A DNA stretch of 64,000 nucleotides, from positions 186,001 through 250,000 of the forward strand of contig QNQO01001153.1 in assembly GCA_003290165.1 (NCBI GenBank), read 5' to 3'. This DNA is from Berberis thunbergii (Eukaryota > Streptophyta > Magnoliopsida > Ranunculales > Berberidaceae). The notes beneath the pieces are model-generated. The model searched no databases. It saw only the letters and a list, made by a program, of their open reading frames with translations, and had not been told where the DNA came from. The translations under genes and the position numbers were made by a program. Positions 54,001 through 64,000 of the stretch are shown here, piece by piece. Each line of letters starts with the position of its first letter. Position 1 is the stretch's first letter.

Positions 54001-54684
54001 TTTTTTTATTTTCAGTTTCAAGAGAGGTTGAAAAGGAGGGAAAAAATTGTTCATAATTTGTGATAATAATTCAGTAGGTGGTGACTTACTACCATCGAAC
54101 AACCATAGACTATCCAATTGAATAAAAGTTCTCTACAGTGAATAAAGCCATTTATCATGAATCACAATTATAACATGATGAAAATCCAGCATTCATGTAG
54201 TTTACTTTGGTTTCAAGGTCTCATATTGAGATAACCAAAGGATCACATAGTATGTAGTACTAACATTTGATGGGTATATATTTTGGCTAACATACGTACG
54301 GATTCACACTTACAGCCATTTCTATTGAATGCATTGTATGCATCGCTACAACGTAATGCGACAACCTCCATTGTCTACATGCAGTAGCAGCTTTCAACTA
54401 CATCTACATGTATGGCTTCACACATTTATTTAAAGCAGGAACAGGGTAGGAGGTCTAGGTTTGCCATTTACACTATTATTTGGATAGGTCTTTGAAGTAT
54501 ACATAATGTTAAACCATACATTCCCCCATTGCCATCCCTATCATTCCAATGCCATTATTTGTGAAGGGTTTAGGCTAAATTTTAGTTGTAACACAGTTTA
54601 AAGCCAAATTTTATGGAATAGACCATACAATCATACACCTTCATTTTAGATTAATACAAAAGTCAACTAATACTTCTACATGTT
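51091..54684. repeat. 2.0-kb tandem duplication
   Basis: Copy 1 (51,091-53,107) and copy 2 (53,108-54,684) are direct repeats, offset by about 2.0 kb (for example 51,669 against 53,678). They share TTGAATAAGTTTATACGACC, CTCAACCCATCCCTCCAAAT and ATTCCCCCATTGCCATCCCT with a few percent differences. Copy 2 stops exactly where the Tat-D LTR begins, at the position matching about 52,679. Both copies contain a TAGGGATGGCAATGGGGG-like sequence (inverted; 52,510-52,530 and 54,520-54,540), the form of a hAT end. Confidence 0.85.
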
Positions 54685-55362
54685 TGATGCAGTCGATTTT
54701 CGCTCCCTGCTTTGACCTAATCTTGCTGACCAGCACAAGTAACACACGTGAGCCATAAACCACCATTGTGGTGGTCGATGGCATTCCAATGCTAAAATTA
54801 GATAGGGATCAGTGGAAGGCGTAATGATGTAAACAGGAAATTTGTAGAGTACATGAGCTTACAAACCTCTTGTTTTATTTGTAGTGCAAGATTTTTGGTT
54901 CTACCATGCCATCGTAGGCGTAGTTTAGGAAGGAGATCTTTGTGGAAATTCTTCTCTAATTAGGAGTTATGATGTAGAAGGGAAGTTCCATGTTAGCCAT
55001 GTGCTTCTAGATACGCGAGGGATAGTTCCCAACCCATGAGCAATCCGTATGAGGAAGTTTCCCTGCATGAAATGTACTCTGGTATTTGCTTCCTAGTTTG
55101 AAGTAAAAAGTTTTTGTAGTTACTCGTATGAAGCTGATCCTCGAGATACTTGCCTAAGTAGGGCTTACGGGTATTGAGGATAGTTGTGAGACGTGTCGGC
55201 CTAACACGTTGTAAGTGTTCGAGTCCGTCTAGCGAATTGGATCAGGCGGGTTTAAAACTGTTTGTGTCGGATCAGTGTTGAGCTGATGCTAGGGTCCGTA
55301 ATTCCTCGAGATCATCATGACACTGTATGGCTCTGGGATGTGATCGTATTTATGTACCATCG
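54685..55362 (-). repeat. Tat-D 3' LTR
   Basis: About 678 bp, collinear with 39,164-39,852 in inverted orientation. It has the hairpin CCACCATTGTGGTGG (54,760-54,774) next to the ATTCCAATGCTAAA box. Confidence 0.85.
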
Positions 55363-55589
55363 GTTACACCCCCGAGTTATTAGTACGTCACATCGGTTCG
55401 CTAAGTCATCTCTTTGAAAAGATACCCTGCTCATGATGATGATTGAGTCTGAGTCACTGCTTGAGCCACGCGCTGCATTAATTGAATGTACGTCGATTCA
55501 ACGAAAAAATGGCGGGAACCTAATCCCTATTTAGGTCATCCATAGTGCAGAGTCTGACTCTTCTATTTTCCTTGCTTTCGAAGCTACCG

Positions 55590-57995
55590 CTCTGCTCATC
55601 TTCTGATTAAGGAGGATTGTTCATCTTCGTCAATGGCCTGGAGTTCTTCAAAGACATGTTGCTTTCTGAGCCAAGCATTGTTGAAATCCGTATGAAGTTT
55701 GGGGTCTCCGAGGACCTGCAATTGTATGTCCTGGAGGATGAACAGACGCCAATGTCGCCACTGGCTGGGTTCATCTGTTTGCATCGAGGGATGCTTCAAA
55801 CCAGAGTGCATTTTCCTGTTTTGGAAGGAATCTGGGAATTCTTAGATCTTTTGGGGATTCCTCTAGCACAGTTGGGGCCTAATGGATATAGGATAATCCT
55901 TTTCATTCTTATTGGGGTGAATGAGGCTACCATCCATGTGACTTCGCGAGTAATCTAGTTGTTGACTTCTCATCAACTGATGAGTAATGTTGTCTATAAG
56001 ATGACGTTGTCAGCTTGTTTCGTGACTCTATCCGATTATTTAAGTTCTGGCAGAAGTACTGCTTCTTAGCCTTTACAGATTCGAAGTATTTCCTGTGCAA
56101 GGGTCGTCCGCTTGAATGAGAGTTTGAGCCACTTTGTAAGTTCTAATTTTTCATTTGACTTTGATATGCCTGATTGCAAACTAGCTGATCATTGCTTGTG
56201 GTTTTTTTGCACGAAGGTTTCCCACCACTCTCCTTACCCTAGAGGAGCAAGACACTATGATGACGTTCCACGGCCTAGCGATGAAGAACGTGGTGGATGT
56301 CATAAGCGTCTCCAACTTCATTTGTAAGTTGTGAGACAACTAGCACGTGGCCCTCACTGTTTACCAAGCGTCACGAGTTAAGATAGAGGATGGGACCCTT
56401 TCTAGGAAAAGGAAGGTCGCTGGGGCTAAAGTTCTTGTTTTGTATGATGCGGAGGAGCCATCTGAAATGCTTACCTCTTTTATGAGTTCAAAGAGGTCTC
56501 GTGTCCGATTTGAGTTGCCTTCAGCATGACCCACTCCAGGGGGAGAAGTGTGCGAGTTTGATCGTCCTGTCAGAGCGAAGATTGATGTGTCCGAATGTGA
56601 TAAGGATTACCTATTGTTTGCAGGGGTTGAAGACATGTCGAATCTCAGTGATGCTCAAGTCGAACCTTTGAATGAGCGTCTAGTGTGGGTTGCAATGGAA
56701 ATTTCTATCGGTGTTGATTCGCTCGAGACTTTCCCAATAGAAGGCTTCGGTGAAGGTTCGCCTGAGGTTGTAGAATTTGTTCGTCCCATTGGTATGCCGT
56801 CTAAAAGTGGCTATAGCAGAGGCCAAGTTTCTTGTAGTCCGCATTGTTCGTTGTCTCATTCCAGGCTACAATTAGAAGTGTTGGAGGTTCCTTTGGATAA
56901 TTTGCTTCCTTTTCTTTATCCGTACCCCGTTGAGTCGTTTCACTCTAAATGTTCGGTTGTTCGTGACAAGGGAAAGGTTGCGGAGGAGAGTCTGGGAACA
57001 GTGGCAACTACGAAAGGTAATGTCGGCGTGATACCTGATCCGGGAAGGCTTCATTCAGATGCACGGATAGGTCTGTATGCACCAAACTTGGTAAGGATGA
57101 GTTATCAGGTCTGGAAACAAGAAGTTGACATGGAGTGCGCTTCGAAGAAGCATGTAAGCAACATCACAGTTGGTTGATGGACTGCGCTATGAAGCCCGAT
57201 AAGGATATAGGTAAGGGTTTAAAGTACCTAATGTGGAATATGTCTCACTTGAGCCAGATGTCTGTTGCTGGGAAAAAAGTCGAGGTGGCTCGTGAGAGGG
57301 TATACATCATGGAGCATGTCTTCTCGCAAATGTAGACACTATTCTGACGTGCCCTATGAAATTGAGCGGATGCAGAAGCAGGCTGAGAAGAAGAGGTTGG
57401 ATCAGTCAACCTTGGTCGCTGAGACCAGAAAGCTCCTCTGGAGGCCTTGAGCTTGATCTGGAAAAGGCGGTGTTTAAGAAACTCAAGCGGAAGTTGAGTT
57501 GGATCAGCCAAAATGTAGAGGTTGCAAAGGAAAATGTGACTAAGGCGTGTTCTGAATTGCAGTCTCTTGATAATGAGAATGCTTTGAAGGAGGGCGAATG
57601 GGCTGCTCAGAAGCAACACCTGGAATTTGAGGTTTAGTTCAATGCTCAAGAAGCAAGGAAGGTCAAGGACTAGCTCGAATTGGAGTGGCATGTGCTCAGT
57701 GTTGTGAAGAGCAGTCTGGCGATGGAGCAGTCTCAAGTTAACACGTTGACTGGCAAGTTGGAGTTGTTGGAGCGTGAACTGGCTGACTCGAAGGCGCGGG
57801 AGGAAGTGCTTCTGTAGGAACAAGGCAAATGCGAGTTCCGTTGGGTTGTACACGGCAGGCTGGAGCTGCTGGTGCTAATGAAAAAGGAACACTCGGAGTG
57901 GGATCTCGGCCATTATAAGTGGATGTCGTATGTAAACTTGTCTGTTGCCTTTGTGTCGTCTGACGAGGAGAACTGTTTGGATTCTGATGCCTGAG
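55590..57995 (+). pseudogene. Tat-D opposite-strand ORF (Transposase_28-like and coiled coil)
   Basis: The first frame (55,617-55,958) contains SIVEIRMKFGVSEDLQLYVL, then RVHFPVLEGIWEFLDLLGIP and LAQLGPNGYRI, the domain also seen in Tat-A at 21.5 kb. Stops and slips follow. 56,548-57,177 is open and acidic with no known motif. From 57,240 to 57,960 the reading continues with SQNVEVAKENVTKACSELQS, LEWHVLSVVKSSL and LTGKLELLERELADSKAREE, a long coiled coil, then an acidic end (SDEENCLDSDA). The order matches Tat-A although the sequence is very diverged. Function unknown; position opposite to gag/pol near the 3' LTR is known for Tat/Retand elements. Confidence 0.65.
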
Positions 57996-58619
57996 CTGTG
58001 GTGTGTGCTGATGTAACTTTTGTTCCTTCTTCCGTTAAGCTTAGCTCTTTTGTTTTTGTACCTTCTCCTGATGAGAAGTAAACTTTGTAATTTTGTACCC
58101 ATTTTGTCAATCGTTAGTAATAAAAAGAGTTTTATCCGTTTTGTGCTTATTGTCTCTATTGCATGTTTTTATTTTCACCTTGTTGTCTTTCTTTGACATA
58201 GGTTGGTTGAACCAATAAGACGTCGAATGGTCTGTTTGTAGTAGAGAGCTTGATCGCTTTATATTGCAAATGACTCGAGATCAACGCTGCGTAGTCATGT
58301 CCAATAGTGGGCATGTTGCAGACAATTTAGCTTGGGTCGAATTGCCTGAGCTGTGTTTTGACCCCAAGGTAAGCTACTTGAGGCTTGCCTTGCTTGTCTA
58401 ATTGGTTGGTTGTAGCCGCTACTATGCTCGAGTTGCAATGGCCGAGCATATACGTCAGAGCGTTTGTGTCGAGTCAAGCGTCATAAGCTTAGGCGGACAC
58501 ACTATATAGCGTTTATTTAGGTACTGACCGTACGATCTATGTATTGGCTCGAGTGACCTTTGTTGGTAATAGGGAGCCAGTTTGTTTGAGGGTGAAGATG
58601 CTGACTCAGCTAGATTTTT

Positions 58620-59390
58620 CTTAGTGGCCGCCTATTTTGAATGAGAGTGGGGGTCGCGTGGCGAGCTTTGTGGGGCTCCCAGTTTTCGAACCATCTATGT
58701 CCAAACGACATGGACTACAAGTTTGAGGAGTAATGATTTGGCGACCTCGCTGAAGAGCAGAAGTCTCGTGGCGAGATGTTAACATCAGTCGGGAAGTGAC
58801 TAGTCTCCCACCTTTCAAACCATCTACACCTATGAGATGGGGGACTACAAATTCGAGTAAAAAGGGTTCGACGACCAAGCTGAAAAGCAGTGGTTCCGTG
58901 GCAAACTGTCGAGATCAGTTTGAGACTGACTAGGCTCACACCTTCCAATTCATCTACACTTGTGTGCATCATGCTACAAATTTGGGAGTTTTCTGTGGCC
59001 ACGTTGAAAAGCAGTGGTCCCATGGCAAGCCGTCAGAATGAATTCACGGCTGATTAGGCTCCCACCTTCTAGACTATTTACACCCGCGCAATAGGGCTAC
59101 AAGTTCAGGGTTGGTCATTTGACGGATATGCTGAAAAATAGTGGTCCCATGGCGAGCCATCAGAATCAGTTTGGGACTGACTAGGCTCCCATTTTCTAAA
59201 CTATCTACACCCATGCAGTGGGGGCTACAAGTCCAGGGTTGGTTATTTGGCGGCCACGCTGAAAAGCAATGGTCCCATGGCAAGCCGTCGAAATCAGTTC
59301 GGGATTGACTAGGTTCCCATCTTCCAAACCATCTACACTTGCGTAGTAGGGGCTATGGGTCTGGGTTTTTATCAAAAGCTTTCATTGTTG
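58620..59390. repeat. Tat-D minisatellite, about 126-bp unit
   Basis: GCTGAAAAGCAGTGGTCCC-type boxes recur at about 58,751, 58,880, 59,003, 59,130 and 59,259 (spacing 123-129). Each unit ends with CCATCTACAC and a GGGGCTACAAGT box. About five or six copies. Confidence 0.9.
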
Positions 59391-60530
59391 GTCGACACTA
59401 GCTAGGCTTACATGATTGGGTTCGACGATCATTGACCATGAAGGGGGCAATGATCCCTGGCAAGTCGGGGTCTCCAGGCGTGATAGTGCTGATTAGACTT
59501 CCACATCTTAGACTATCAGGATTCGCACTGAGCGGACAAGGTGTCGAGAGATACCAGAAGTCGTCGTCATTAGCTTAGGCTGACTAAGTTTGCCCAATTG
59601 GAGAGGGGTTCCGCCCTGCTTGAGAGTGTGTGAACTTATGTCTGCTAGTGTCGCGCACTGTGTGGACAACATTGCCTTAAAACAAACAGCGAGCCATAGG
59701 TACGATTCGTGCGTCATGGCTGCTTTGGATTTCCACTCGTGCCTAGCATGTAGTATAATATTGTTTGAATAGTGGGCCAAGTGGATCGAGCCTTTCGGCC
59801 CGCAAAGGAAGAGTTAAGGTTTCCTGTACGGTTGCGCTAAGTGTACAACATAGATTGCACGGTGACACTTGTACGGCGTAGGCTGCTAGACGGTTGAGTA
59901 CTTGTTACTCCCTTGAATTGATGGGGTTGAGTGCAGCGCCATTAATTGAGTGAACATGCACTTTCCTTAGGAATCACTGTTTATTCATTTCCCACACGGT
60001 ATTCTATGCTTAGCAGTTCATGCAGGAAGCCCGTTTGGTGAACCATTACGCCTATATAATGGTTTCTACTGTCTTCTAATTGTTGTAGGCACTATCTTTC
60101 ACAAAGCTTATCTCTTGAATGTTTTTGTTTGAACAAAATGTTTTGGGTTTTCCAAAGGCTGAAAGGCGATCTCTAGCAATGGAGTCATCGAATGTTAAAA
60201 CATTTGCACTGATCAGTTACGATGATAGTTGTTGTAATGCGTGGTCACCTATTCTGAATGAACGCGTAGTTGATCTGTTGAGGTCTTGTAATTTCTACTC
60301 ATATCAAGGAGAAGTAGTACGGATTCTCTTTCAAGGAAAGAGTCTATCGTTCACTTGCTTGTGCCTTATCGTTGTTCCTGAATGTTTAATTTTAGAAATT
60401 GCACCAACAACCATCATCTGAGCACCTGCTCCAACCACTTCTTGATTAACTTTGTCGCTTCCCCTTGCACTGGAAGTCAAAATCTAGGTTGAGGTGGAGT
60501 TGGACATGGCCTGTCGGAGTGGGCCATTGA
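59391..60530. other. Tat-D internal, unresolved
   Basis: A plus-strand 100-codon frame at 60,119-60,421 and short minus-strand pieces near 60,420-60,500 show no domain that I can support. Confidence 0.35.
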
Positions 60531-63117
60531 TGTCACGCCCCGATTTCAAAAGAAAACAAAAATTCCAAAATCCACGTAGAATTATCCGTTTTCCCCATAA
60601 TTCGGGACATGAATTGTCATTCACTAAAAGTAACAGTTGGCATCTACGAGAAATAATCAAATGCACAATTTTTCAGTTTAGAAGGAAATAAAACAATTGA
60701 TCTAAAAAGCCCATCAAAAAGAGCGAAAATTATATTAAGTCTCGTAGAACCAACTCTAACAAGTTCAACAAATCACGATTGTATCTCTCCGAATAAATAA
60801 TAAATCTAAACTCCAAGTTCTATTACAAAAGATTAAATTGTCACCTACAAACAAATTGACCTAAACTCTCGAACAACGTGCAACTCCCAGCAATGCTCGT
60901 CACATACGAAACAAACTGTTCTAAGCTCGCCCAAAATTACTAAATCCTGAAACAAGCTAATCGGCTACATACCCGAAGGAATGTACCCAAGAAGCCAAAG
61001 CCCACTTGGGTCAGCAATTAAGATGGTGTGAAATTCTTCGTTTCCAAAAAATCAATAAGAGAAATAACATGGCGTGACAGAAAGATACAGTACGACAAAA
61101 TAACCAAAACAAAACAAATAGTTCATCCACGAGGCGAATGTATAAGGCTAATTACAATTCAAATAATTTAGTTCCTCTACGAGGCAATAATGTCATCCTA
61201 ATAAGTAAATGCATATTTACTTGTACTTACTCGGTAGATGTTGACTATGACAAGTCTGACCTGCAGAAATATTAGTAGACTTGTCATCCTTAATGGAAAG
61301 AGTTATAAACAATATAGATGCAATTTATTAATCAAAACAGTTATTTTCGTTCATTATTTAGCTTAAGCATATTATTCCCTTTTAACGGATTGATTACTTA
61401 GACTATATCACATTCGCACCACCTCCGTGCTGAACATACATGCCCGTATGCCTTTCTCATATAAAGGAGGTCTTCTCCGTCATCCATGCCCAAGTGGGGA
61501 TACATCACATATAGGCATGCATCACCGGATACTCCAAACTATATGAGTACCAAAAGCAACTTTTGGGCTATCAATGCGCATAAAGTCACGACACATTTTT
61601 TAAGGACAACTATCAAACCTATTTTAGGCCTTCCAAACCCACCACCTTTCCGCAAGACTAACTCGAAAGTCATTTTAGTTTCTCTATATGAAAGGGGTGC
61701 CCTACATCTGCAAGACAACCTGCAAGTTATTTAGTTTCTCTATAAGATAGGGGAAATAATAAACAAAAAGATGTGTGGTAGTTCTAAGTGATACAATTTC
61801 AGGTGATTTAAATTTTCAGGAATCAAAGTTTATTAATATCATTTATTTCTGATATTTCAATTTTCCTTTCCAATGACATTTTGTCATTCATAAGTAAATC
61901 CACCAATTCCTTTGGGGAAACATAGCATATTCATAAATCAAGCTCTATAACAACATGGTGATCAAACCCATAAAATAGAATTTCATAGTGCTAATAAAAT
62001 CCATCAAGAAATATATCTTTACTTTAAGTATTGTTAACATATAAAAGTTAACATATATATGAACCCATACTCAAATTCTCTTTATGGTACAACAATAATT
62101 ACTCCAAATCTCATTATTGTACATTACCACATAAATACCATTACATAAAAAACAAAAACAAAAGGGACATAAAAATATTTGACATGGTGTTTCAACTAAA
62201 GGTCCTGAAAGAACTATAATGAACAAAACAAGCATCACTGGAAATTGGAAAAAAATCAAGGTGAATAGAATAACAGACGATATGTTTGGCAACCTAATTC
62301 ATGGGAAGGCTACAGATACTGTTACTTTTCTAGACACATTATGTAGCAACAGGTCGAAGTACGTACTAACAATCTGATCATAAGGACCAATCAGATTTTT
62401 TATCAAAGCTTTTACTATTAAAAGTTACCTGCAGGCTGCAGCTAATAAAAATAGCTATATAACAGCGCTAATCATTAGTCAAAAGCACTTATTCAGTGCA
62501 AGCATGCCAAACCCTTATAGTTATGTAATTGTTTCTTGGCACATTTGACAACTCTTTAGCTAATGTTATTGTATAGAAAAATAATTATTGACAACTTTTA
62601 AAAAGAATAAAATAATCATGACGTTAACTTTGGATTTTTCCAACAAGAAAAGATGAGGAGATGTGATTACTGACACAAAAATAAAATACACTTCTTCTCT
62701 ATGAAGTTGTAAAAGTACGAACCCAAACAAGATTTCTGACATGAACAATATTTCTGGCACAACACATACACTTTAACCTATATTTCAAAAAGGCATAAAA
62801 AAAGGAATAAAAATAAAACAGAAAGATTAATCTAGGGAAACGAGAAACTCACCTTTTTCTTTTCTCTTCCTTTTCCTTTTTCTTTCTCCCTTTTGCTCAT
62901 TCTCTTCTTTTTCTTCCTTTTTTAAATTTTTTTCCTATGCGGCTGAGAAAAACCCAATCTCTATTTAACCAACCTAAGACAAAACCCTACAAGGTTTGCA
63001 CAAGGTTATAGTGACACCCTCTTATTTATTTATTTAGTTATTCTATGACTCAACTTCAAATTTTATAAAGCCCTTAAAAAAATAAAATTATAATGTGCTA
63101 TAATGAGGGTCATCACA
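60531..63117 (-). repeat. Tekay 3' LTR
   Basis: About 2.6 kb, AT-rich, with a pyrimidine tract of about 85 bases at 62,850-62,935. Open frames in it are compositional. Confidence 0.7.
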
Positions 63118-63196
63118 TTATACACACCTCAAAAGGAATCTCGTTCCGAGATTCACTGGAGGAACAACTTCAGGTGCATCTATTTCACATTGTCCT

Positions 63197-64000
63197 CTAA
63201 CTCCCAAGTTCACCGTTCTCCTTCTCACTCCACTGAACTTTCACTAAATTCATTATCCTTATATGGAGTTGTTTCACATCACGATCCACAATCTTGATCG
63301 GTCGTACTACTTGGGTGAAGTCGTCATTAATCTCAATTTTTGTGGGTTGGACTATGTGAGCAGGATCTTTCACACCCTTTCTAAGCATGGAAATGTGAAA
63401 CACATCATGAATAGCTGATAAGCTTGGTGGCAAGTCGAGTCTGTAGGCTAAACTTCCTACTCGAGCAATGATCTCAAATGGTCCAACAAATCTAGGACTT
63501 AACTTCCCTTTCTTACCGAACCTCAATACGCCACTCATAGGTGAAACCTTGAGAAAGACAAGGTCCCCAACCTGAAATTCTACTTAGCTTCCTGTCAGCG
63601 TAACTCTTCTGTCGGCTTTGAGCAGTTCTAATCCGCTATCTAATAATTTGCACCTTCTCCGATGTCTCCCGAACCATCTATGGCCCCAACAAGACTATGT
63701 CACCAACCTCCGTCCAACAGGATGGTGATTGACATGGTCTCCCATACAAAGCCTCAAACGGGGCCATTCCAAACTAGAATGGTAACTGTTGTTATAAGAA
63801 AACTCTATGAGAGGTAAATAATCCTCTCAACTACCACCAAAATCGAGCACACATGCCCGAAGCATATCCTCTAGAACTTGATTCACCCGCTCCGTCTACC
63901 CATCAGTCTGAGGATGATAAGTTGTACTCAAATCTAGTCTCGTCCCTATGGTTCGCTTAAAACTCTCCCAGAACTCAGATGCAAACAAGGGATCTATGTC
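63197..64000 (-). pseudogene. Tekay integrase C-terminal part
   Basis: From the window end the minus strand reads FWESFKRTIGTRLDLSTTYH and PQTDG, stop, TERVNQVLEDMLRACVLDFG, then [17 protein letters not shown]. This is the integrase core with its catalytic-Glu region and H-P-Q-T-D-G box. After slips, VEFQVGDLVFLKVSPMSGVL, RFGKKGKLSPRFVGPFEIIA and AIHDVFHISMLRK (63,538-63,400) form the GPY/F module. The last part (KIVDRDVKQLHIR..VKVQW) leads to a chromodomain-like tail, cut by a stop at 63,197. In-frame stops near 63,890, 63,830 and 63,580 show inactivation. Confidence 0.85.

Larger units (their letters stand above)
54685..60530 (-). mobile_element. Tat-D: gypsy Tat element, 3' part
   Basis: The inverted LTR 54685-55362 is homologous to the Tat-B LTR. 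On the minus strand a purine-rich ACTCGGGGGTGTAAC precedes it, so it is the 3' LTR. Next comes a plus-strand ORF (opposite to the element) and a 126-bp minisatellite. Between 59,400 and 60,530 only weak, broken frames remain. The element is cut at 60,530 by the Tekay LTR and continues outside the window. Confidence 0.75.
60531..64000 (-). mobile_element. Tekay-type chromovirus (gypsy), 3' end with LTR
   Basis: The minus strand shows integrase, then the integrase C-terminal and chromodomain-adjacent region, then TCTCGGAACGAGATTCCTTT, a purine-rich GAGGTGTGTATAA and the LTR. The LTR starts about 63,117 (TGTGATGACCC) and ends at 60,531 (TCGGGGCGTGACA), about 2.6 kb. These sequences are typical of Tekay/Del chromoviruses. 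The 5' part and 5' LTR lie beyond the window. It is inserted in Tat-D; ATTGA is the likely left target duplication. Confidence 0.85.

Overview
The window is repeat-filled nuclear DNA of a flowering plant, almost certainly a eudicot. It is AT-rich. The transposon families are those of angiosperms (Ty1-copia, Ty3-gypsy Tat, Athila and chromovirus lineages, plant L1-type LINEs, Helitron, PIF/Harbinger, hAT, CACTA). The captured host-gene pieces match plant families: a SOT1-type PPR protein, MLO, patellin, class II trehalose-phosphate synthase, nucleoredoxin and a MATE transporter. I see no intact host gene, no tRNA or rRNA gene and no CRISPR. The species cannot be named from this sequence.

Layout. 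0-5.4 kb: a copia gag scrap, a PIF-like terminus, two foldback elements, a small tandem LTR array and a LINE ORF1 remnant. 5.4-19.1 kb: probably one degenerate CACTA element without transposase, packed with gene fragments. These are a MATE exon (7.2-7.4 kb), a TPS/nucleoredoxin/TPS chimeric frame inside an LTR element (7.7-9.9 kb), an RRM-protein fragment inside a second small LTR element (10.07-11.58 kb, target duplication GAGCA), patellin exons (11.9-12.3 kb), an unidentified exon block (12.4-12.8 kb), MLO exon 1 inside a hAT-like element (13.37-14.80 kb), and the 5' half of a SOT1-like PPR gene inside a PIF/Harbinger element with TAA target duplications (16,113-18,723). 19.1-20.1 kb: a copia LTR with primer site and a truncated Tat LTR.

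20.1-36.5 kb is a three-level nest. An old LINE was split by a Tat-lineage gypsy element (Tat-A, 20,500-36,195, minus strand). Tat-A was then split by an Athila-like element (21,797-30,515, target duplication TGCTG). Tat-A has gag on the minus strand, no recognisable pol, a 71-bp minisatellite and a long opposite-strand frame interrupted exactly at the Athila insertion. 36.9-38.8 kb: a 5'-truncated LINE with a 13-bp target duplication. 39.2-41.4 kb: Tat-B (LTR, primer site, gag-protease, start of pol). 41.4-46.7 kb: a decayed Helitron with Rep and helicase remnants and three 3' termini in series. 47.6-50.1 kb: Tat-C remnant with a 138-bp minisatellite. 51.1-54.7 kb: a 2-kb tandem duplication. 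54.7-60.5 kb: Tat-D (3' LTR, opposite-strand frame, 126-bp minisatellite), cut by a Tekay-type chromovirus (60,531 to the window end).

Everything recognisable belongs to mobile elements or to fragments they carry. The most unusual content is the concentration of captured gene fragments between 7 and 18.4 kb, above all the TPS/nucleoredoxin/TPS mosaic frame. Next come features shared by the Tat elements: opposite-strand ORFs, private minisatellites and a conserved LTR hairpin.
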